A DNA stretch of 64,000 nucleotides from the NCBI RefSeq assembly GCF_028994805.1, contig NZ_JAJQQP010000001.1:413464-477463 (forward strand). Reading direction: 5' to 3'. Under the pieces are notes generated by a model. The model saw only the letters and a list, made by a program, of their open reading frames with translations, was not told the origin of the DNA and made no database searches. Positions 26,825-35,498 of the stretch are shown here, one piece after another. How positions within the stretch are numbered: position 1 is the stretch's first letter; each line of letters begins with the position of its first letter. This DNA comes from Promicromonospora iranensis (GTDB lineage Bacteria; Actinomycetota; Actinomycetes; Actinomycetales; Cellulomonadaceae). Position numbers and translations under genes: made by a program.

Positions 26825-27193
26825 ATGACCGAGGCGACGGAGACCACCGAGGCGGCAGTGGTCGCCGTCGAGCAGCATGACCACCATGACACGGACGGCG
26901 CGCACGACGGGCCGCACGGCTACGCGTCCGACAAGCCCGCGTACCTCAAACGGATGCGCCGCATCGAGGGGCAGGTACGCGGGATCGCGCGCATGATCGA
27001 CGAGGACGCCTACTGCATCGACGTGCTCACGCAGGTCAGTGCCGTGACCAAGGCCCTGCAGGCCGTGAGCCTCGCGCTCGTCGAGGATCATCTGGGGCAC
27101 TGCGTGGTGGACGCCGCCAAGGCGTCCGACGACGGCGGCGCCGCCAAGGTGAAGGAAGCCTCCGAGGCGATCGCCCGCCTCGTCCGCATGTGA
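26825..27193 (+). CDS. csoR: Copper-sensing repressor CsoR
   Basis: This Cu(I)-responsive repressor has the DUF156 all-alpha fold and is 122 residues. The Cys-His-Cys Cu(I) ligands are visible: Cys in DAYCIDVLTQV and His-Cys in DHLGHCVVDAA. The RMRRIEGQVRGIARMI stretch is the conserved DNA-binding face. The N-terminal HDHHDTDGAHDGPHG tail is His-rich and may add metal contacts. The ATG at 26825 is preceded by GGAGAG. The operator lies directly upstream, so it autoregulates. The copZ-like gene follows within 32 bases. Confidence 0.95.
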   Translation: MTEATETTEAAVVAVEQHDHHDTDGAHDGPHGYASDKPAYLKRMRRIEGQVRGIARMIDEDAYCIDVLTQVSAVTKALQAVSLALVEDHLGHCVVDAAKASDDGGAAKVKEASEAIARLVRM

Positions 27194-27225
27194 ACGCCAA
27201 CGAGCCCGCCATCCGAGGAGACGAC

Positions 27226-27534
27226 ATGACCACCGTGACCAAGCTGGCCGTGACCGGTATGACCTGCGGGCACTGCGTGTCCGCCGTGACCAACGAGCTG
27301 AAGGGCGTCCGCGACGTCCAGGACGTCAGCGTCGAGCTGCACGCCGGTGAGACCTCGCTGGTCCGCGTGATCTCCAGGCTGCCCCTCGCCGAGGCACCGC
27401 TGCGGGACGCGATCGACGAGGCCGGCTACGACGTGACCGACGTCGAGGTGCTCGAGAACGCGGTCGCCGCCGAGTCCGCGGCGCAGGCCCCGGCCCGCCA
27501 GGCGAACCGCACTCTTCCGATCGTCTCGTCCTGA
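27226..27534 (+). CDS. copZ: Copper chaperone (heavy-metal-associated domain)
   Basis: This small cytosolic copper chaperone (102 residues) hands Cu(I) to the P-type ATPase encoded next. The metal motif is GMTCGHC near residue 10 in KLAVTGMTCGHCVSAVTNEL. The HMA fold extends to about residue 75. A 25-residue Ala/Pro-rich tail is unusual for CopZ, which is normally about 70 residues. The ATG at 27226 has GAGGAG upstream; a GTG at 27190 overlapping the csoR stop by 4 bases is an alternative. Confidence 0.9.
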   Translation: MTTVTKLAVTGMTCGHCVSAVTNELKGVRDVQDVSVELHAGETSLVRVISRLPLAEAPLRDAIDEAGYDVTDVEVLENAVAAESAAQAPARQANRTLPIVSS

Positions 27535-27592
27535 CCGTCCCGGCTCCGGGCCGGCCGCCGGGTGATCCTGGGTCCGGCCGGCCGCCGCCACA

Positions 27593-27660
27593 CCTCTTCG
27601 AGGCCTAAGTTTCTCGCTTCTGAACCGATTCAAGACGGAGAAACTTAGACCTCGAAGAGG
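27593..27660. terminator. 68-base near-perfect palindrome between copZ and copA
   Basis: Arms of 23 bases (27593-27615 and 27638-27660) match at 22 positions. The 22-base loop itself holds a weaker TTCTGAA/TTCAAGA hairpin. It is unusually AT-rich in the CTAAGTTTCTC part. It sits between copZ and copA, about 36 bases before the copA start, and could terminate or attenuate. Confidence 0.8.
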
Positions 27661-27695
27661 TCTCGGTCAGCACCCACCCCACGACAAGGAGAACC

Positions 27696-30110
27696 GTGAC
27701 CACCGTTGAGGCCCCGTACCCCGTCGGCGAGGTCGAGCTCGCCGTGTCCGGGATGACGTGCGCCTCGTGCGTGGCCCGGGTCGAGCGCAAGCTCAACCGG
27801 CTCGACGGCGTCGCCGCGACCGTGAACCTGCCCCTGGAGTCGGCGCACGTCACGCTCTCGTCGCAGGTCACCGACCAGGACCTGGTCGGCGCCGTCGAGT
27901 CGGCCGGGTACACGGCGCACGTGACACGGCGCCGAACGGCGAACGCGGCCGGGACCGGGACCGGCGCCGACGGCGCACCCGACGAGGCCCGCGGCACACC
28001 CGCCGACGCCGAGTACCGCGGCGAGGACCTGCTCCGCCGCCTGCGCGTCTCGGCGGTGCTGACCGCCCCGGTGCTCCTGCTGTCGATGGTGCCTGCTCTG
28101 TCCTTCCCGGGCAGCGAGTGGGCGCTCGCCGCGCTCGCGCTCCCCGTCGTCGCGTGGGGGGCCTGGCCGTTCCACACCGCTGCCGCCCGAGCGGCGCGGC
28201 ACGCGACCTCCACGATGGACACGCTCGTGTCGATCGGGGTCATCGCGGCGACCCTGTGGTCGCTGTGGGTGCTGGTCGCCGGCACGTTCTCGCCCACGGA
28301 CGCCGGCGCCGGGCACGGGCTGTACTTCGAGGTCGGCGCAGTGGTGACCACCTTCCTCCTGGCCGGGCGGTACGCCGAGCACCGGTCGCGGCGCCGCGCC
28401 GGCGATGCCCTGCGCGCGCTCCTCGACCTGGGCGCCAAGGATGCCGAGCGCATCGCGCTCGGCCCGGACGGCACCCCCCTACGGCTGCCCGACGGCGGCT
28501 GGCGCACCACCCCCGTGCCGGTCACCGCACTGCAGCTCGGGGACGTGTTCGCGGTGCGCCCCGGCGGCACCGTCGCCACCGACGGGACCGTGCTGGAGGG
28601 CACCTCCGCCCTCGACACCTCCCTGGTCACCGGCGAGCCGGTGCCGGTCGACGTGGCACCGGGCGACGACGTCGTGGGCGGCACGGTCAGCACCTCGGGC
28701 CACCTGCTGGTGCGAGCCACCCGCGTGGGCGAGGACACGATGCTGGCCCGCATCGGGCGGCTCGTGGCGCAGGCCCAGACGGGCAAGGCCCCCGTGGCGC
28801 GGCTCGCGGACCGCATCTCCGCGGTGTTCGTACCGGTGGTGCTCGTGCTCGCCGTGCTCACGCTCGCCGGCTGGCTGGCCGTCACGGGGGACGTCGAGCC
28901 GGCGTTCACCGCCGCCGTCGCCGTGCTGATCATCGCGTGCCCCTGTGCGCTGGGGCTGGCCACACCCACCGCGATCCTGGTCGGCACCGGCCGCGGCGCC
29001 CAGCTCGGCGTGCTGATCCGTGGCCCGGAGATCCTGGAGAGCACGCGCCGCGTCGACACGGTGGTGCTCGACAAGACCGGCACGGTCACCGAGGGCCGCA
29101 TGCGGGTGGTCGACGTGTGGAGCACCGGGACCCGGCAGCCGCAGGCCGAGCCGGTCGAGCCGGTCGAGCCGGTCGAGACCGACGACGCCAACCACCTCAC
29201 CGACGCGCCCGACGTGCTGCGGTACGCGGCGGCCGTCGAGTCGCTGAGCGAGCACCCGATCGCGAGCGCGATCGCGGCGGCCGGACGAGCCGGCGGCGAG
29301 CCGGACACCGAGACGCCGCTCGAGGTCACGGGCTTCATCGCGCACCCGGGCGGCGGCGTCGAAGGACTGGTCCGGCGGGCGCACTCCGGCCTCGCTCTCG
29401 GCGGAGCGCTGAACACCCGCCGAGTGCTGGTCGGACGTGTCGACTGGCTCACCGAGCAGGGAATCACGGTCCCGGAGGAGGTGCGCACCGCCGTCGGGCA
29501 GCAGGAGCGGGCCGGAGCCACCGCCGTGGCAGTGGCCTGGAACGGGGCCGCCGGCGGGGTGATCGCGCTGCGTGACCCGGCCAAGCCGACGTCGGCCCCG
29601 GCCGTCGCGGAGCTCCGGGAGCTGGGTCTGCGGCCCTACCTGCTGACCGGCGACTCCGAGGGTGCCGCCCGGGTAGCCGCGCAGGCCGTGGGCATCCCTG
29701 ACGCGGACGTGTTCGCCCGGGTGCTGCCCGCCGACAAGGCCGCCGTGGTGGCCCGGCTCCAGGCCGAGGGGCGCACGGTGGCGATGGTGGGCGACGGTGT
29801 GAACGACGCCGCCGCGCTCGCGACCGCCGACCTCGGCCTCGCGATGGGCACGGGCACCGACGTCGCCATCGAGGCGAGCGACATCACGCTGGTCCGCGGC
29901 GACCTGCGGGCCGCCGCGAGCGCCGTACGCCTGTCCCGGAAGACTCTGCGGGTCATCAAGCAGAACCTGTTCTGGGCGTTCGCGTACAACGTCGCGGCGA
30001 TCCCGCTGGCGGCGGCCGGCCTCCTCAGCCCGATGATCGCGGGCGGTGCGATGGCGGCGAGCAGCGTCCTGGTGGTGGCCAACTCCCTCCGCCTCCGCCG
30101 CGCGGAGTAG
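27696..30110 (+). CDS. copA: Copper-exporting P1B-type ATPase
   Basis: This membrane pump exports Cu(I), with 804 residues. One N-terminal HMA domain has GMTCASC (residues 19-25). The membrane Cys-Pro-Cys is C415-P416-C417 in IIACPCALGLATPTAI. The phosphorylated Asp is D459 in VLDKTGTVTEG. The hinge region is VGDGVNDAAALATADLGLAMG, and the final helices carry FAYNVAAIPLAAAGLLSPM. The start is GTG behind AAGGAGAACC. A GAGCCGGTC tandem triplet (about 29149-29175) gives EPVEPVEPVE in the ATP-binding domain region, a small in-frame expansion. It is cotranscribed with csoR and copZ unless the hairpin upstream terminates. Confidence 0.96.
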   Translation: MTTVEAPYPVGEVELAVSGMTCASCVARVERKLNRLDGVAATVNLPLESAHVTLSSQVTDQDLVGAVESAGYTAHVTRRRTANAAGTGTGADGAPDEARGTPADAEYRGEDLLRRLRVSAVLTAPVLLLSMVPALSFPGSEWALAALALPVVAWGAWPFHTAAARAARHATSTMDTLVSIGVIAATLWSLWVLVAGTFSPTDAGAGHGLYFEVGAVVTTFLLAGRYAEHRSRRRAGDALRALLDLGAKDAERIALGPDGTPLRLPDGGWRTTPVPVTALQLGDVFAVRPGGTVATDGTVLEGTSALDTSLVTGEPVPVDVAPGDDVVGGTVSTSGHLLVRATRVGEDTMLARIGRLVAQAQTGKAPVARLADRISAVFVPVVLVLAVLTLAGWLAVTGDVEPAFTAAVAVLIIACPCALGLATPTAILVGTGRGAQLGVLIRGPEILESTRRVDTVVLDKTGTVTEGRMRVVDVWSTGTRQPQAEPVEPVEPVETDDANHLTDAPDVLRYAAAVESLSEHPIASAIAAAGRAGGEPDTETPLEVTGFIAHPGGGVEGLVRRAHSGLALGGALNTRRVLVGRVDWLTEQGITVPEEVRTAVGQQERAGATAVAVAWNGAAGGVIALRDPAKPTSAPAVAELRELGLRPYLLTGDSEGAARVAAQAVGIPDADVFARVLPADKAAVVARLQAEGRTVAMVGDGVNDAAALATADLGLAMGTGTDVAIEASDITLVRGDLRAAASAVRLSRKTLRVIKQNLFWAFAYNVAAIPLAAAGLLSPMIAGGAMAASSVLVVANSLRLRRAE

Positions 30111-30117
30111 CCCTCTT

Positions 30118-30182
30118 GGTCGTGGGCGGGATCGTTGCGCGTCGAACGGGCACGGAGCCGCGACGATCACGCCCACGACCAG
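30118..30182. terminator. Bidirectional long hairpin after copA and the ABC-2 operon
   Basis: Arms 30118-30140 and 30160-30182 pair at 21 of 23 positions (TGGTCGTGGGCG ... complement). It lies between convergent copA and the permease gene at 30190, so it can terminate both. Confidence 0.8.
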
Positions 30183-30189
30183 AGAGCGG

Positions 30190-30969
30190 TCAGCGGAAGC
30201 GGCGGCCCTCGTCGTTGCGGTAGGCGACGGTCGCCAGCACGACGAACAGCAGCGTCCAGCCCGCCAGGACGGGAAGCGCCAGGGCGTAGGCCTCCGCCCC
30301 CGTCGTGGCCTGGACCAGCAGGTCCCGGCCCGCTCGGGTCGGGGTGGCCTGCGAGATCGCGTCGAGCCAGCCCGGGAACATCTGGGGCGGCAGGAACAGC
30401 CCGCCCGCGAAGGCCATCGGGAACAGGACGATCTGCACGACGGGCAGCGCGGCCTTGGCCGACAACGAGTACCCGATGGTCATGCCGAGCAGCACGAACG
30501 GCACCGACACGGCAAGGATGGTGCCGATGCCGGCGAGCAGCTGTCCCAAGGTCACGGTCGCCGACGTGAACAGCCAGCCGATGATGATCAGCGGCAGCAG
30601 GCCGAACAGGGAGAAGATCCCGCCGTTCAGCACACGCGCCACCATCTGCGGGCCAGGCCCGGCGGGCAGCGAGCGCAGGAAGGGGTAGAACGGCAGCTGC
30701 CGGTCCTCGGCCACGCCGAGGCCGTAGGTGAACAGGCTGGCCGAGCACACGGCGAACAGGCTGAGCCCGGCGACGGCGGTGGTCGCGAACAGGGGGTTGT
30801 TTGCGACGCCCGTCTGCGGCACGACGAAGAAGAACATGGTCAGCGAGGGGAACAGCATGTTCCCGAGCACCGCAATGGGGATGCGGACGGTCTCGAGGAA
30901 CTGGTACTTGAGGTGCAGCCAGGACAGCGCCAGGAAGGGCTGGGTCCGGGTCCGGTCCGTCGCGCTCAT
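30190..30969 (-). CDS. ABC-2 type transporter permease
   Basis: This six-helix ABC-2 exporter permease has 259 residues. Predicted segments lie near residues 33-53, 64-82, 115-135, 144-166, 178-196 and 232-252. The sequence includes LPFYPFLRSLPAGP and LFPMAFAGGLFLPPQMFPGWL, the loop typical of this class near a periplasmic amphipathic helix. Its start overlaps the ATPase stop by 4 bases (ATGA). The substrate is unknown; such small regulator-coupled pairs are usually stress- or drug-linked. Confidence 0.85.
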   Translation of the reverse strand: MSATDRTRTQPFLALSWLHLKYQFLETVRIPIAVLGNMLFPSLTMFFFVVPQTGVANNPLFATTAVAGLSLFAVCSASLFTYGLGVAEDRQLPFYPFLRSLPAGPGPQMVARVLNGGIFSLFGLLPLIIIGWLFTSATVTLGQLLAGIGTILAVSVPFVLLGMTIGYSLSAKAALPVVQIVLFPMAFAGGLFLPPQMFPGWLDAISQATPTRAGRDLLVQATTGAEAYALALPVLAGWTLLFVVLATVAYRNDEGRRFR

Positions 30970-31814
30970 CGCACTGCTCCTTCCGGGGTGTCGTGGTTGA
31001 CCAGCTGCCCGAAGGCCTCCTCGAGCGACGCGCCCCGGATCTCCAGGTCGCGGAACACGGTCCCGGACGTGACCAGGTCGCGGACGAAGGCGTCGGAGTC
31101 CGGGACGAGGTGCTCCTGACGCGTGCCGGCGGCGTCCGTCAGCAGGACCCGGCGTACGCCCACGTGGCGCAGCACGGTCTCGAGGGAGTCGTCCGCGAGC
31201 ACCTTCCCGCGGTCGACCACGACCACGCGCTCGGCGAGCGCCTGCACCTCCTCGAGGTAGTGCGAGGTCAGCAGGACCGTGCCCCCGTCGGCGTGGTACT
31301 GGCGGATGGCGTCCCAGAGGGCGGTGCGCCCGGAGACGTCGAGCCCGGTGGTGGGCTCGTCGAGCAGCACCACGCTCGGCCTGCCCACCAGGGACAGCGC
31401 GACGGCGAGGCGCCGCTTCTGCCCGCCGGACAGCGCGCCGGTCTGGCGCTTGCCCAGGTCGGCGAGCCCGAACTGCTCGAGCAGCTCGCCGGTCGGCACG
31501 GGGTCGGGGTAGTGCCCGGCCACGAAGTCGATCACCTCGCGCACGCGGAGCGTCGCGGGCAGCCCGGTCTCCTGCGGGGTGAGGCCGAGCACCATGCGCG
31601 TCGCGGGTTCCCGCGGGTCTCGGCCGTCCAGGCGCACCACCCCGGCGTCGGGCCGCCGCTGGCCACTGACCAGCGACAACAGCGTGGACTTTCCCGCCCC
31701 GTTGGGACCGAGCATGCCGACCAGCTCGCCGTGCCCCACCTCCAGCGAGACGTCGTCGAGGGCCACGACGTCGCCGAAGCGACGGGTCACCCCCCTGACC
31801 TCTACCGCACTCAT
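30966..31814 (-). CDS. ABC transporter ATP-binding protein
   Basis: This ATPase partner of the permease has 282 residues. Walker A is GPNGAGKST (about residues 36-44), the Q-loop is LGLTPQETGL, the signature is LSGGQKRRLAVAL, Walker B is VVLLDEPTTGLD and the H-loop is LLTSHYLEEV. A C-terminal domain of about 70 residues follows. The start is ATG at 31814, overlapping the regulator's stop by 4 bases. It is coupled in one operon with a winged-helix regulator upstream. Confidence 0.95.
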   Translation of the reverse strand: MSAVEVRGVTRRFGDVVALDDVSLEVGHGELVGMLGPNGAGKSTLLSLVSGQRRPDAGVVRLDGRDPREPATRMVLGLTPQETGLPATLRVREVIDFVAGHYPDPVPTGELLEQFGLADLGKRQTGALSGGQKRRLAVALSLVGRPSVVLLDEPTTGLDVSGRTALWDAIRQYHADGGTVLLTSHYLEEVQALAERVVVVDRGKVLADDSLETVLRHVGVRRVLLTDAAGTRQEHLVPDSDAFVRDLVTSGTVFRDLEIRGASLEEAFGQLVNHDTPEGAVR

Positions 31815-32113
31815 CCCTGTGTTCCCTTCAGCAGTTCCATCAGTGCCGCCTGGTAGTCCGCGAACGCGGTGCGGCCGGTATCGGTGAGGGCCAGGTACGT
31901 CGCCGGCATCCGGCCCTCATGAGTCTTGGTGACCCGCACGTAGCCGGCGTCCTCCAGCTTGCGCAGGTGGGTGGACAGGTTTCCGGCGGTCATGTCGAGC
32001 AGCTTCCGCAGCTTGGGAAAGGCCACCTCGTCCCCGTGGCCGAGAGCCGCGAGCGACGCCACCACCCGCAGTCGTGCGGGCGCGTGGATGACGGGGTCGA
32101 GCTCCTCAGGCAC
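31811..32113 (-). CDS. Winged-helix transcriptional regulator (HTH_34/ArsR-like)
   Basis: This DNA-binding repressor of 100 residues has VPEELDPVIHAPARLRVVAS at the N-terminus and the recognition region KLLDMTAGNLSTHLRKLEDAGYV. The family (PF13601-like) often sits beside ABC-2 exporters and a membrane protein, as here. The GTG at 32113 overlaps the membrane-protein stop by 8 bases. Its likely operator is the palindrome at 32841-32859 ahead of the operon. The ligand is unknown. Confidence 0.85.
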   Translation of the reverse strand: MPEELDPVIHAPARLRVVASLAALGHGDEVAFPKLRKLLDMTAGNLSTHLRKLEDAGYVRVTKTHEGRMPATYLALTDTGRTAFADYQAALMELLKGTQG

Positions 32114-32822
32114 CCCGCCCACCGCCCTCCGTCCGGCGCGTGGCGGACCCGGGTGACCGGCGTCGGGCACGGAACCACTGCTCCACCGCGACCATGGCCA
32201 GGAACCCGCCACCGCCCGCGACGGCCATCACCAGGTAGGTGTTCGGCATGCCCGCGAACGCGGCCAGCACCGCGGTGACCAGCATCCACACGCCGACGGC
32301 GGCCATGCGGTTCTCGCCGAACAGCAGACCGCCCGCGATGTACATGAGCCCGACGATCAGGCAGGCGAAGCCGTTGGCGGCGATCGCCATGACCTCCGGC
32401 GGGGCACCGGCGTCGCCCATCGCACCGACGAGGGCGCCGAAGGCCGTGAACGCGAGGAACCAGGTCCACCCGTAGGTCGCACCCACCCGGGCGCTCGCGC
32501 CACGCGTCCCAGCGGTCCGGGTGATGCTGTGCACGATGGTGAACGCCATGGCGCCGACGATGCAGCCGGCGAGCACCCAGCCGGCCCAGGGCTCGGGCAG
32601 ACCCGTGTCGCGCGCGGTCGTCCACAGGGCGAGGTAGCCGATCAGCCACGCGAGGCCCCACGCCCCGAACAGCAGGCGCCCGTCCGGCTCGACCGCGTCC
32701 CGCGCGGCCTCCTGCTGCTGCCGGATCATCCGCAGCGTCTCGGCAGGGCTCAGACCGGTGGAGGACGCCGCGCCGTCGTCGCTCGTTCGTGCCGGCTCGC
32801 TCGCCGGGATGTCGTCCGTCAT
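32106..32822 (-). CDS. Multi-pass membrane protein of unknown function
   Basis: The 238-residue protein has a short cytosolic N-terminus containing TLRMIRQQQEAARDAV. Four to six hydrophobic segments follow (for example WGLAWLIGYLALWTTA, WVLAGCIVGAMAFTIVHSIT, FLAFTAFGALVGAM and GFACLIVGLMYIAGGLLFG). It ends in a basic tail RARRRSPGSATRR. I do not recognise a named family. It is first in the operon with regulator and ABC exporter, so it probably belongs to the same stress response. The ATG at 32822 follows GAGGCGGAGACG. Confidence 0.7.
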   Translation of the reverse strand: MTDDIPASEPARTSDDGAASSTGLSPAETLRMIRQQQEAARDAVEPDGRLLFGAWGLAWLIGYLALWTTARDTGLPEPWAGWVLAGCIVGAMAFTIVHSITRTAGTRGASARVGATYGWTWFLAFTAFGALVGAMGDAGAPPEVMAIAANGFACLIVGLMYIAGGLLFGENRMAAVGVWMLVTAVLAAFAGMPNTYLVMAVAGGGGFLAMVAVEQWFRARRRSPGSATRRTEGGGRGA

Positions 32823-32840
32823 CGTCTCCGCCTCGTCGTT

Positions 32841-32859
32841 TGGTTTGTACTGCAAACCA
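32841..32859 (-). promoter_or_regulatory. Palindromic operator TGGTTTG-N5-CAAACCA
   Basis: A perfect 7-bp inverted repeat (32841-32847 and 32853-32859) sits 19 bases upstream of the start of the membrane protein/regulator/ABC operon, at the expected promoter. Its AT-rich TACTG centre contrasts with the surroundings. It is a candidate autoregulatory site for the winged-helix repressor. Confidence 0.6.
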
Positions 32860-32973
32860 GTTTGCCGGACGCCGCCCTCGAGCGCAAGCACTTTTCCGCT
32901 CGGGTGTGCCCGGCCTACGCCACCCGCGGAATCCCCTGGAGGCCGCTTCCTCGGGCGGGGTAGGTTCCCGGGC

Positions 32974-34487
32974 GTGACCGACGACGAGAAGACGAAGCAG
33001 ACCGACACCACGGCGACGAGCGCCCCGGGACCGGCGAAGTCCGAGCCCACCGACGACCTCGTCACCACGGCGCACACGCTGAGCACGCCGCAGGGCGACC
33101 TGTCCTACACCGCGACGACCGGCCGGATCGTGCTGCGCCAGGAGGTCCTCACCGACGACAAGTACGACGGCCGCAAGCCCAAGGCCGAGGTCTCGATCAC
33201 GTACTACACGCTCGACCCCTCGACAGGCTCAGGACAGCGGACACCGACGTGACGCACCGGCCGGTGACCTTCGCGTTCAACGGTGGCCCCGGCTCGTCGT
33301 CGGTGTGGCTGCACCTGGGCCTGCTCGGGCCCCGCCGGGTCGACTCGGGCGACGTCGGCAACCTGACCGCACCGCCGTACGGGCTGGTCGACAACCTGGA
33401 GACGCTGCTGCACGTCTCCGACCTCGTGTTCATCGATCCCGTCTCCACGGGCTTCTCGCGCGCCACCGAGGGCGAGCAGGCCAAGCCGTTCCACGGGTTC
33501 ACGGGCGACCTCGAGTCCGTCGGCGAGATCATCCGCCTGTGGACGAGCCGCAACGACCGGTGGATGAGCCCCAAGTTCCTGATCGGCGAGTCGTACGGCG
33601 GCACCCGCGGCGCGGCCCTCGCGGAGTACCTGCAGCAGCGCTTCGGCATGTTCTTCAACGGCGTCATGCTCGTGGCTCCGGCGCTGAACCTGGAGGCGCT
33701 GTTCGACGGCGAGCACTCCAACCTGCCGCACCCCCTGTTCCTCCCGCTCTACGCCGCGACCGCGCAGTACCACGGCCTCCTCGGCGACCGCACGCTGGAC
33801 GACGTCGTCGCCGAGGCCAAGGACTGGGCCGAGACCTACGCCTCCATCCTCGCTCGCGGGGCACGCGTGCCCGACGACGAGCGCGCCGCCGCCGTCACGA
33901 AGATCGCGTCCCTGACCGGGCTCAGCGAGGACTACGTCGACCGCGCCAACCTGCGGCTCGAGCACACCCGCGTCTACGCGGAGCTGCTGCGCTCACGCCG
34001 TCTCGTCACGGGGCGCCTCGACACCCGGTTCACCGGGCCCGCCGACCACTACATCCACGAGCAGATGCCGTACGACCCGTTCATGACCGCCATCTCCGGG
34101 CCGTACACCGCGGCGCTGCACCACTACCTGCGCGGCGAGCTGGAGTACGAGCACGACGCGATCTACGAGGTGCTGTCCCGTCAGGTGCACCCCTGGTCGT
34201 ACAAGGAGTTCGAGGGCCAGGCGGTCGACGTCGCCGACAAGCTCGCCACGGCGATGATCATCAACCCGCACCTGCGGGTGCACATCGCCATGGGCCGCTA
34301 CGACGGCGGTGTGCCCGTCGAGGCGATCGAGTACAGCCTCGACCAGATGGCGATCCCGGCGTCCTACCGCGACCGCGTCGAGACCAAGGTGTACCCGGCG
34401 GGCCACATGATGTACATCCACCCCGAGTCCCGGGTGGCGCAGGCCGCGGACCTCGCGGACTTCGTCCGCCGCGCCTCCAACCGCTGA
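32974..34487 (+). pseudogene. S10 family serine carboxypeptidase gene, frameshifted by a 23-nt insertion
   Basis: The N-terminal part (GTG at 32974) reads AEVSITYYTLD and then hits an alien stretch ending TGSGQRTPT and a stop at 33252. The rest of the protein continues in another frame as VTHRPVTFAFNGGPGSSSVW from 33249. The catalytic parts are present: GESYGG with the nucleophilic Ser (about 33585), and GHMMYIHPESR near the end. Exactly 23 bases (33217-33239) containing CCTCGACAGGCTCAGGACA separate CTCGAC from the in-frame GACACCGACGTG, giving the frameshift. The downstream part could be translated from GTG 33249, but it would lack about 80 residues. Alternatives are programmed frameshifting or a sequence error, but the added bases look like a repeat. 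Confidence 0.75.
33217..33239. repeat. TCGACAGGCTCAGG-type short repeat inserted in S10 peptidase gene
   Basis: The 23-base segment contains TCGACAGGCTCAGG, which resembles a short repeat I recall from many high-GC genomes. I saw no second copy in this window. Its length is not a multiple of three, so it breaks the gene. Confidence 0.5.
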
Positions 34488-34492
34488 TCGGT

Positions 34493-34554
34493 GGTCGGCA
34501 GGACGTCACGTGTTCGGCACCTCGAGCTGCCGATCACCTGACGTCCTGCCGACC
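34493..34554. repeat. GGTCGGCAGGACGTC hairpin element, copy 1
   Basis: Arms of 27 bases (34493-34519 and 34528-34554) with 25 matches and an 8-base loop, immediately after the S10 stop. The arm is nearly identical to the element at 44976-45037 (right arms differ at one base). It also works as a terminator for the peptidase gene. Confidence 0.85.
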
Positions 34555-34593
34555 GGCGACGAGCTGCCAGGACCAGCGGGTAAGTTTCCTGGC

Positions 34594-35391
34594 GTGAGCG
34601 TCAGCCAGCAGCCAGTCTTCCGCCGTCGTGTCGCCGCCGAGGTGTGGATCGTGCTCGGGCTCAGCCTGGGCCAGTCCGCGGTGTACGCCCTCGTCAACAT
34701 CGCGGCCCGCCTCACTGCCGAGACCCCCCTCGCGGAGCAGACCGCCACGCTCAACGCGAGCCAGTCCGAGCGCCCGTACCTCGACCTGGTCTACCAGCTG
34801 CTGAGCATCGGTTTCGCGCTGGTCCCGGTGGCCCTGGCCCTCTATCTGCTCAGCGAGCACGGCCGCAGCGCCGTCCGCAGCCTGGGCCTGGACCGGTCCC
34901 GCCCGGCCCGGGACCTCGGCTGGGGTGTCGCCCTGGCCGCTGCCATCGGCATCCCGGGGCTCGCGTTCTATGTCCTCGGCCGCGCCCTCGGCATCACCGT
35001 CGAGGTGCAGGCCAGCGCCCTGGACACCCACTGGTGGACGGTCCCGGTGCTGCTGCTGAGCGCGTTCCAGAACGGGCTGCTCGAAGAGGTGATCGCCGTC
35101 GGCTACCTCTACGAACGCACGCGGGAGCTCGGCTGGAACCGGGTGAAGTTCATCGTCGCCAGCTCGCTCCTGCGCGGTTCGTACCACCTGTACCAGGGCA
35201 TCGGGCCGTTCCTCGGGAACGTGGTGATGGGCGTCGTCTTCTCGTGGTTCTACACCTCGCCGAGGTTCCAGCCCGACGGCCGGCGCCGTGTCATCCCGCT
35301 GGTCGTCGCCCATACCCTGCTCGACGTCGTGGCGTTCGTCGGCTACGCGCTCGTACCCGCCGAGTGGCGAGAGGCCCTGGGGATCCGGTGA
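34594..35391 (+). CDS. CPBP family intramembrane metalloprotease
   Basis: This integral membrane protease (265 residues) has the CAAX-protease/bacteriocin-processing (Abi) fold. The first motif E164-E165 is in LLEEVIAVGYLYERTREL, a basic region follows, then HLYQGIGPFLGNVVMG, and the last His in VVAHTLLDVVAFVG. About seven hydrophobic segments are visible. The GTG at 34594 is chosen because earlier residues read through the hairpin element. It may process or protect against small peptides; the substrate is unknown. It is followed by the flippase fusion at a distance of 107 bases. Confidence 0.88.
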   Translation: MSVSQQPVFRRRVAAEVWIVLGLSLGQSAVYALVNIAARLTAETPLAEQTATLNASQSERPYLDLVYQLLSIGFALVPVALALYLLSEHGRSAVRSLGLDRSRPARDLGWGVALAAAIGIPGLAFYVLGRALGITVEVQASALDTHWWTVPVLLLSAFQNGLLEEVIAVGYLYERTRELGWNRVKFIVASSLLRGSYHLYQGIGPFLGNVVMGVVFSWFYTSPRFQPDGRRRVIPLVVAHTLLDVVAFVGYALVPAEWREALGIR

Positions 35392-35498
35392 ACGAGGGCA
35401 GGCAGACACCAAGAACGTCACGGACCTGACCCGGATATAACGGGTGTCACTCCAGCACCTCCGGTCATGCGCGGCCCAACGCCCCTAGAATCCGATTC

